Below, in pieces: positions 58,441 to 64,000 of a stretch of 64,000 nt of DNA. The notes below the pieces were generated by a model. The model saw nothing but the letters and a program-made list of their open reading frames with translations, searched no databases and was not told the DNA's origin. The DNA is from Mycobacterium sp. 236(2023) (lineage in GTDB: Bacteria > Actinomycetota > Actinomycetes > Mycobacteriales > Mycobacteriaceae). Position numbers and translations under genes: made by a program. The stretch is taken from contig NZ_JARSBP010000001.1 in NCBI RefSeq assembly GCF_029623955.1, forward strand, positions 1 to 64,000, written 5' to 3'. Positions within the stretch are counted from its first letter, which is position 1. Every line of letters begins with the position of its first letter.

Positions 58441-58791
58441 ATGAGCGAACTCAGATCCAACAGCGCCGCCCACGCCGCCGAACTCGACCTCGACCACGAG
58501 GCTGTGCCCGGAGACCAACGCGTCGAGGGTGACCCACAGACCGGCGCGGTGGAGCTGACCAACTTCTACGGCGTCGAGGTCGGCGTCTGGGAGATGACGC
58601 CGGGTGTCGCAACCGACGTCGAGGTCGACGAGGTATTCATCGTGCTGGCGGGTTCGGCGACCGTCGAGTTCGGCGACGGCAGCCCGACACTGACGGTCGG
58701 ACCCGGCGACGTCGTCCGTCTGGCTGCGGGCGCCGAGACGACGTGGACCGTCACCGAAACCCTGCGCAAGATCTACCTGACCCAGGCCTGA
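58441..58791 (+). CDS. Small cupin protein (DUF861 type)
   Basis: This 116-residue cupin has WEMTPGVATDVEVDEVFIVL and VEFGDGSPTLTVGPGDVVRL, the pattern of cupin_3/DUF861 proteins. The usual metal histidines of cupin motif 1 are not present (DVEVDEVF). It follows perM by seven bases and probably shares its transcript. It is convergent with mmpL3 across a 75-base gap in which I see no strong terminator. Confidence 0.8.
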   Translation: MSELRSNSAAHAAELDLDHEAVPGDQRVEGDPQTGAVELTNFYGVEVGVWEMTPGVATDVEVDEVFIVLAGSATVEFGDGSPTLTVGPGDVVRLAAGAETTWTVTETLRKIYLTQA

Positions 58792-58866
58792 CGCGGTCTC
58801 GCGAGGCTAGACCTTTGGTCAGACTCCTCAACGCGGCTCGTCCCTCGCCGCTTGATCGTCGTCCGA

Positions 58867-61800
58867 CTAGATGCGGCCTTCGCGGCGCAGCAGGTCCTGC
58901 GCGCTGAGCCCACCGCCGCCGCGCCGTGGCGTGTCGTCGTCAGGCCGGGTGTTGAGCTTCTCCGTCGCCGTCTCGGCATCCGGCTTGCGCTGCGCCGGGA
59001 TAGCCCGGGTCGCCGCGTCGTCGGAATCGTCGCCGGCGGTGTCAGCGTCGGGCATCGCCCGGGTCGGTTCCGCTGACGGCCGCATGGGCTGCGGGCCGGC
59101 CTGACCGGCGCCGGACGCGGTGTTCCCGCGCAGGTCTCCGAGCCAGGACTCGATCTCGCGCTCGTCGCGAGGGGCCGGCGCCTCGGGTTTGTCGGGACGC
59201 GCTGCCCGCTGCGCCGCTGCGGCGGCACCGCTGACAGCGTTGCGCACGACGTTCTTGGCGACGGACAACCGCGTCGTCTGCGGCTCGTCGGCCGGGGGAG
59301 CTGGCACCTGGGGCGGGGCTGCCTGTGGACGCGGCGGAGCGGCCGGGATGCGAGTGGTGCCTGCGCCCGACGGATCTCCGGCAGGCCTGGGCGGCATCGG
59401 GGGCCGCGGACCGGCGGGTGGCCGGCCGGGCCCTGGGCGGCCGGGGCCGGGATGCCCGGGATCGTGTGGCGGCAGTGCCCGCGCGGGCACCATCGCCGGG
59501 GGACCGCCCGCACCGACCAGCGCCTCGGCGGGCTCGTCACGCTCGTCCCGCACCTGCGGACGTTTGCGCTCGTCGGGCAGCTCGGTCTCGCCGAGACCCA
59601 ACTTCTCCTGGACGCGCTTCATCCAGCGCGGCGCCCACCAGCAGTCGTCGCCGAGCAGCTTCATGATCGCGGGGACCAGGAACATCCGGATGATCGTCGC
59701 GTCCAGCAGCAGTGCGATGAGCAGGCCGAACGCGAGGTACTTCATCATCACCAGGTCGGAGAACACGAACGCACCGGCGACCACCGCGAGAACCAGGGCC
59801 GCGCCGGTGATCAGGCGGCCCGTCGTCGCGGTGCCGATGCGGATCGCCTCGGCGGTCGACAGTCCGCGCTCCCTGGCCTCGACCATGCGGGAGACGAGGA
59901 ACACCTCGTAGTCGGTGGACAGACCCCAGATCACCGCGATGATCAGGCCGATCATCGGCGCCATCAGCGGCTGCGGGGTGTAGTTCATCAGCCCGGATCC
60001 GTGCCCGTCGACGAACATCCACGTCAGGATGCCCATCGTCGAGCCGAGCGTCAGCGCGCTCATCAGCGCCGCCTTGATCGGTAGCACGATCGAGCCGAAC
60101 GCCAGGAACATCAGGATCGTCGTCGTGACGATCAGCACGATCCCCATCAGAGGCAGCCTGTCGAACAGGCTGTGGATGCTGTCCTGCTCCAGAGCGGGCG
60201 TGCCGCCGACGGAGATGTCGAGCCCGCGGGGAGGTTGGATTGCGCGGAGCTCGTCGATCTTCTGGGAGGCATCGTTGCGGCTGACCAGGCCGTTCTGGAT
60301 GACCCGGATAGACGGGTCCTTCGAACCGCCCTCCTGAACTGAGCGTTCCTGCCACATCTTGGACGGATCGTTGTCCGGGTCGATGAACCCGCCGATCGTC
60401 ATCGCCTTGGCACGGACCTCCGCGAGCTGCTGATCGGTGACGGGCTCGCCGTCCTGGCGTTCGATCACCATGGTCAGCGGTTCGGTGCGGAATCCGGGGA
60501 AGCTGCGGTCGAAGTCCTCCTGCGCCTGGCGCACACCGTTGTCAGGCGGCAGATACTTCTCGCTGATACCGCCGAGGGCAAGCTGGCCCAGCGGGATGAT
60601 CAGCAGGATCATGATGATCAGAATGGGCGCGGCGAACGCGATCGGCCGCTTCATCACGACGTTGACGAGCTTGCCCCAGAAGCCCTTCTCGACCTCGGCG
60701 CGCGTCTTCGTCTTCTGCGTCTTCTCGGCCAGCCACTCGACCCACCAGACGATCGGTTTGCGAGCGAGCGGGACATAACGGGCCAGAGCGAGACCACCGG
60801 CGACGACGGCGACGAAGATGATGACACCGAGCATCACCCAGTACAGGCCGCCGCCGAGGCTGTCCTTATTGGACATGACGAAATAGGTCAGCCAGCCCAG
60901 CATGCCGACGTAGCCGAGCGTCAGGCCGATCAAGGTCAGGGGCAGGCCCTGCTCTCCGGAGTACTTGATGCGTTTGCGCGCCAGATGTCCGAGGGCAAAG
61001 CCGGCCGGCGGGACCAGCAGGCCGGCGGGGATGGACGCGATCGCCAGCGTGTTGGTTTTCGTGTTGGCGGGATCCGAGGTGACGTCGGAGTTGATGAACT
61101 TCAGCAGCCAGCGCACACCGAGCGCGTCGACGCGGGGGCCGAGGATGCCCAGGGCCGCGGGCAGCACGGTGATCGACAGGATCGCCGCGAGCATGACCGA
61201 CGCGATGATCGCGTAGGTGATCGACTTCAGGAAGCCCTGCGGGAACAGCAGCAGCGGCACCGAGGACGCCACGAGGATGACGGCGGAGAACATGACGGTG
61301 CGGCCGGACGTCATCACGGCGCGGCGCACCGCGGCCTCGGTGTCGTACCCCTCGGCGAGCTCCTCGCGGAAACGGCTCACCATGAACAGGCCGTAGTCGA
61401 TCGCGATGCCGAGGCCCATCAGCGTGACGACGGGTTGAGCGAAGAAGTGCACGGGCATGAACTCGGCGAACACCCGCATGATGCCGAGCGCGCCGGCGAT
61501 GGTCAGACCGCCGATGATGCCGGGCAGGGCCGCGGCGATGACACCGCCGAAGACGAAGAACAACACGACGCAGACCAGCGGGATGGCCGCCACCTCGGCC
61601 CGCTTCTGGTCCTCGCCGATGGTGCCGGTCAGCTCACTGGCCAGCGGCTGCAGCCCGGCCAACTGGATGCGGCCGTCGTTGACCTCGGACAGTTGAGGTT
61701 CGATGGCCTGGTAGTTCTTGAGGATCGCGTCGTCGTCATCGCCCTTGAGCGGGATGCTGATGAACGTCTTGGACAGGTCCTCGGTCTTCATCTGCTGCAC

Positions 61801-62163
61801 GGTTTCGGCCGCGGCGTCCGGCGCCCGCAGCCAGCCGACCCAGCTGACGATCTGGTCCTCGTGGTCGGCGACGAGATCGTTCAGCTCGCCGGTGACCTTC
61901 TCCATCCACTCCGGGTTGTCGACCTTCTCGCCGTCGGGCGGCGTGAGGATCGCCACCACGTGGCTCGTGCGATCACGGCCGTAGGCCTCGTCGGACACCA
62001 GCGACGCATGGACGGACTGGCTGCCTTCGTCATAGAAACCGCTCTGGGTGACGTGCTGTCCCAGGCTCATGCCGTAGACGCCGCCGCCCAGGCACAGTGC
62101 GACCATGACACCGATCACTATGTATCGGTACTGGTACACCGTTCGACCCCACCAGGCGAACAC
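58867..62163 (-). CDS. mmpL3: MmpL3 trehalose monomycolate flippase, with an extra membrane segment
   Basis: This 1,098-residue protein matches MmpL3, the essential transporter of trehalose monomycolate. GTG 62163 (FAWWGRTVYQYRYIVIGVMV) follows AAGGAG at six bases. The Asp-Tyr pairs of the proton relay are in GIAIDYGLFMVSRF and WGLSTDYEVFLVSRM. The C-terminal tail (about 280 residues) is cytosolic and Pro-rich. M. tuberculosis (944) and M. smegmatis (1,013) MmpL3 pass from VDALGVTTLLK straight to WFAEKTQKT; here about 118 extra residues with hydrophobic segments lie between VDALGVRWLLK and WLAEKTQKT (see 60755-61115). Neighbours are the Rv0207c and trmB counterparts, as usual. Confidence 0.95.
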   Translation of the reverse strand: MFAWWGRTVYQYRYIVIGVMVALCLGGGVYGMSLGQHVTQSGFYDEGSQSVHASLVSDEAYGRDRTSHVVAILTPPDGEKVDNPEWMEKVTGELNDLVADHEDQIVSWVGWLRAPDAAAETVQQMKTEDLSKTFISIPLKGDDDDAILKNYQAIEPQLSEVNDGRIQLAGLQPLASELTGTIGEDQKRAEVAAIPLVCVVLFFVFGGVIAAALPGIIGGLTIAGALGIMRVFAEFMPVHFFAQPVVTLMGLGIAIDYGLFMVSRFREELAEGYDTEAAVRRAVMTSGRTVMFSAVILVASSVPLLLFPQGFLKSITYAIIASVMLAAILSITVLPAALGILGPRVDALGVRWLLKFINSDVTSDPANTKTNTLAIASIPAGLLVPPAGFALGHLARKRIKYSGEQGLPLTLIGLTLGYVGMLGWLTYFVMSNKDSLGGGLYWVMLGVIIFVAVVAGGLALARYVPLARKPIVWWVEWLAEKTQKTKTRAEVEKGFWGKLVNVVMKRPIAFAAPILIIMILLIIPLGQLALGGISEKYLPPDNGVRQAQEDFDRSFPGFRTEPLTMVIERQDGEPVTDQQLAEVRAKAMTIGGFIDPDNDPSKMWQERSVQEGGSKDPSIRVIQNGLVSRNDASQKIDELRAIQPPRGLDISVGGTPALEQDSIHSLFDRLPLMGIVLIVTTTILMFLAFGSIVLPIKAALMSALTLGSTMGILTWMFVDGHGSGLMNYTPQPLMAPMIGLIIAVIWGLSTDYEVFLVSRMVEARERGLSTAEAIRIGTATTGRLITGAALVLAVVAGAFVFSDLVMMKYLAFGLLIALLLDATIIRMFLVPAIMKLLGDDCWWAPRWMKRVQEKLGLGETELPDERKRPQVRDERDEPAEALVGAGGPPAMVPARALPPHDPGHPGPGRPGPGRPPAGPRPPMPPRPAGDPSGAGTTRIPAAPPRPQAAPPQVPAPPADEPQTTRLSVAKNVVRNAVSGAAAAAQRAARPDKPEAPAPRDEREIESWLGDLRGNTASGAGQAGPQPMRPSAEPTRAMPDADTAGDDSDDAATRAIPAQRKPDAETATEKLNTRPDDDTPRRGGGGLSAQDLLRREGRI
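60755..61115 (-). other. DUF4190-like membrane insertion within MmpL3
   Basis: Residues about 352-470 of MmpL3 are extra relative to the remembered M. tuberculosis and M. smegmatis proteins. They read TNTLAIASIPAGLLVPPAGF, ALGHLARKRIKYSGEQGLPL and TLIGLTLGYVGMLGWLTYFV, then YWVMLGVIIFVAVVAGGLAL. The first part has the DUF4190 pattern (TLAI...PxGxxLGHxAxxxIKxxGEQGxxL...GxxLGY). Two or three membrane spans are predicted between helices 6 and 7. Three would invert the second half, so two spans plus one re-entrant or amphipathic segment is more likely. Confidence 0.75.
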
Positions 62164-62189
62164 GTTGGGCTCCTTAAGCTTTAGTTTTT

Positions 62190-62909
62190 CTAGACGCGCG
62201 AGTTCAGGAGCGACGACAGCGGCCGGAACGGCTGCAGCCAAGCACCCTGCTCGGGTAGCGAATCGAGTCCGATCCGCGGTAACGGTTCCCGGAAGACGCC
62301 TGCGATGTCCTCCAGATCGACGAACTCCAAGGTATCCGACGCTAACGCCCAACTGGCATGTTCGCGAAATCCGAGCACCTGGACCCCGACGCCGGTTCTG
62401 GCGATGTCTTCCAGGGGCACTTTGAACGCCTGGCCGTCGGCGGAGGCGACGATCAGACCGGCCAGTCCCTGGCTCTCGCGCAGGGCGATGTGGTCCAGCA
62501 TGTCGCTGTCGACGTCACTGTCTTCGTCCACCTTGGGTTTGGCGAACACCGCGAAGCCAACGTTACGCAATGCCTCGACCCAGGGCCGCACGACGTCCGC
62601 GCTGCCCGGGGCGATGTTGGTGAAGACGGTGGCCTCGGGTTCGAGCGCCACCGGGCGGCCGGATCCGGCATATTCGGCGGACAGGTCGGCGGTCCGGGAG
62701 AGCAGCCAGCGGCCCAGCGCGTCGAAACGGGGCCGGTGGGCGGCGGTCGGACGGCCACCCAGGATCGATCCGAGCCCCATGTCGAGGTTGGGTGCGTCCC
62801 AGACGAGAAGGACCCGGCCGGCCCGCGGCGCGGTGTCGGCGCCGAGCTCTGCGTACGTGACCACCTCGGATGTGGCGTCGACGCCGGGCATGTTGTCGGT
62901 GACGCTCAT
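62190..62909 (-). CDS. NYN-domain protein (Rv0207c-like)
   Basis: This 239-residue protein has the NYN (PIN-like nuclease) fold: RVLLVWDAPNLDMGLGSILG near the start, SDVDSDMLDHIALRE and LIVASADGQAFKVPLED, with acidic residues where the metal site is expected. It may cleave RNA. It corresponds to Rv0207c, overlaps trmB by four bases and precedes mmpL3 by 26 bases. Confidence 0.88.
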   Translation of the reverse strand: MSVTDNMPGVDATSEVVTYAELGADTAPRAGRVLLVWDAPNLDMGLGSILGGRPTAAHRPRFDALGRWLLSRTADLSAEYAGSGRPVALEPEATVFTNIAPGSADVVRPWVEALRNVGFAVFAKPKVDEDSDVDSDMLDHIALRESQGLAGLIVASADGQAFKVPLEDIARTGVGVQVLGFREHASWALASDTLEFVDLEDIAGVFREPLPRIGLDSLPEQGAWLQPFRPLSSLLNSRV

Positions 62910-63643
62910 GGCGTTCTCTCCCAGAGCAGCTCGGTCACGATGGGACCTGCGAGCGCTTTGCGCTCGTACTTGGTGACGGGCCGGTCCGCCGATATCAGGA
63001 GACGATCAGAGACGGCGACACGGCGCAGGCGCGGCTCGGCGTCGCCGACCTCGGCGATGTGCTCGGCGTATCCCATGTGATCGGTGGCCGCGTGCAGCAC
63101 GCCGCCGGGGCGCAGCCGGTCAGCGATCAGGGCCACGGTGTCGGGCTGCAGCAGCCGGCGCTTGTGGTGGCGCGCCTTGGGCCAAGGGTCGGGGAAGAAG
63201 ACGCGGACGCCGGTCAGCGAGTCGGGCCCGAACATCGAGGTGAGGACGTCGACACCGTCGCCGCGGATCAGCCGGATGTTCGAGGTGCCCTCCCGGTCCA
63301 TCGCACTGAGCAGCTGGGCCAGCCCACGCCGGTAGACCTCGACGGCGACGACGTCGATGTCGGGTTCGGCCTGCGCCATTGCCAGGGTCGAGGTGCCCGT
63401 GCCGCAGCCGATCTCCAGGACGACGGGGGCGTGGCGGCCGAACCAGGCGTCGGTGTCGAGCAGGCCTGCCGGGGCGTCGCCGTCGCGGGCCTGTAGGCCG
63501 AGTTCGGGCCAAAGCCGATCCCAGGTGGCCTGCTGGCTGTCCGAGATGGTGGAACGACGGGCGCGGAAGCTGGTGACGCGGCGGTGGAAGTGCGGGGATT
63601 CCGGCGTCGCGGAAGCGGCGACCTCGGAACCCGTCGATTGCAT
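62906..63643 (-). CDS. trmB: tRNA (guanine-N7-)-methyltransferase
   Basis: This 245-residue enzyme methylates G46 of tRNA. The SAM site VLEIGCGTGTSTLAMA and the family motif VFFPDPWPKARHHKRRL are intact, with SDRPVTKYERKAL-type residues (SADRPVTKYERKALAG) near the C-terminus. ATG 63643 (MQSTGSEV) is preferred; a TTG at 63664 extends the frame by seven codons. It matches Rv0208c and overlaps the NYN gene by four bases. Confidence 0.95.
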   Translation of the reverse strand: MQSTGSEVAASATPESPHFHRRVTSFRARRSTISDSQQATWDRLWPELGLQARDGDAPAGLLDTDAWFGRHAPVVLEIGCGTGTSTLAMAQAEPDIDVVAVEVYRRGLAQLLSAMDREGTSNIRLIRGDGVDVLTSMFGPDSLTGVRVFFPDPWPKARHHKRRLLQPDTVALIADRLRPGGVLHAATDHMGYAEHIAEVGDAEPRLRRVAVSDRLLISADRPVTKYERKALAGPIVTELLWERTP

Positions 63644-63837
63644 CCGTCCATGGTCGCTTATCAAGACCGCGCTCCCCGCATCGTGTTACAGATTGATACC
63701 CAACAGTTGCCTTCTCCTGGTACAGGGGGGTACCCACGCCGTCAAGCGGCAAAAGTGGTGTCGTCGCCCCGCCGCAACCGGTGCCACGATTCTGTGGGGG
63801 GCGGACGTCAAGGCCGCCTCGGGGACCGGGGGCCACA

Positions 63838-64000
63838 GTGTTTTCTTTGTCGTCTATGCCGCTGTCGTCGTCAGCTCGGCCGACGTTGGCCGACGCCGTC
63901 GGCCGGTACGCCGCGCACACCGGCAACCCGCGGGTACGCGCGGTAGAGGCGCGGCTTCGCGCACCGCGGTCGGTGGCCGTCCTCGGTCGGTCGGGGGTCG
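63838..64000 (+). CDS. Rv0209-like protein, N-terminal part (partial)
   Basis: From GTG 63838 (or ATG 63856) a frame runs off the window edge: MPLSSSARPTLADAVGRYAA, HTGNPRVRAVEARLRAPRSV, then VAVLGRSGV, which looks like the start of a P-loop (GxxGxGK) that continues outside. Its place next to trmB fits Rv0209. The gene is divergent from trmB across about 195 bases with no distinct promoter boxes recognised. Confidence 0.65.
   Translation, partial: MFSLSSMPLSSSARPTLADAVGRYAAHTGNPRVRAVEARLRAPRSVAVLGRSGV

Noticed and set aside
58792-58866. Possible terminator between the cupin and mmpL3 (GGTCT...AGACC)
   Set aside because: Stem of five bases with a 9-base loop is too weak to support.
63700-63740. 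GGTAC-AGGGGGG-TACC-like symmetry before trmB
   Set aside because: Only short arms; not enough to propose an operator, although the region holds the divergent promoters.
1-64000. tRNA or rRNA genes
   Set aside because: No cloverleaf-like sequence with GTTCGAATC-type arm and no rRNA segment was recognised; intergenic gaps are mostly too short.

Overview
The window is about 67% GC, and its right half follows the Mycobacterium tuberculosis gene order Rv0189c-Rv0209: ilvD, ricR, an L,D-transpeptidase, zmp1, Rv0199/Rv0200-like genes, Rv0201c, mmpL11, Rv0203, Rv0204c, Rv0205 (perM), mmpL3, Rv0207c, trmB. With a PGRS-like protein, a 13E12/DUF222 remnant and two PrrAB-like genes, this points to a rapidly growing, environmental Mycobacterium (Mycolicibacterium). 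All assignments come from reading the proteins; no search was run.

Layout. 1-0.44 kb: right end of an insertion sequence that interrupts a DUF222 (13E12) gene. 0.5-5.6 kb: an oxidative catabolism locus with a Baeyer-Villiger monooxygenase divergent from a ferritin-like 'metal-dependent hydrolase', a Rieske oxygenase and an esterase; a perfect inverted repeat lies in the divergent promoter. 5.6-10 kb: ABC-F ATPase, a small secreted protein, a secreted trypsin-like protease, and a TetR regulator divergent from a DUF998 membrane protein.

10-26.8 kb is the main accessory island. On the minus strand are a double-winged-helix GntR/FCD regulator, a second aconitase and a fumarylacetoacetate-hydrolase-family enzyme. 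On the plus strand is a 13-gene, tightly overlapping operon: ABC importer (binding lipoprotein, fused permease, ATPase), aldehyde dehydrogenase, cupin, isopropylmalate-dehydrogenase-type enzyme, racemase-like protein, DUF1537 acid-sugar kinase, class II aldolase, Ldh2-type dehydrogenase, LsrG-like monooxygenase, a second GntR/FCD regulator and a SnoaL-like protein. The same operator, TTGTACT-N12-AGTACAA, sits before both the aconitase operon and the importer operon, so the two sides look like one regulon for uptake and catabolism of an unidentified hydroxy-acid.

26.8-29.3 kb: a PGRS-like glycine-rich protein without a PE domain, an AT-rich gap, and a LysE-type exporter coupled to ilvD. 29.3-40 kb: ilvD, a copper module (RicR box, DUF305 lipoprotein, ricR), a DUF4232 lipoprotein, a PadR regulator coupled to a frameshifted glyoxalase-fold gene, an L,D-transpeptidase, and a DUF4129/MoxR/DUF58 membrane operon. 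40-64 kb: the conserved cell-envelope and haem block (zmp1, mmpL11, two haemophore-like proteins, perM, mmpL3). It has several local insertions: an SQR-like flavoprotein with an MTHFR-like protein and a methyltransferase, a PrrAB-like two-component system, and an M23 lipoprotein. MmpL3 carries an extra membrane segment of about 118 residues resembling DUF4190 between its two halves, which I consider one of the most unusual features here. No tRNA, rRNA or CRISPR was seen.
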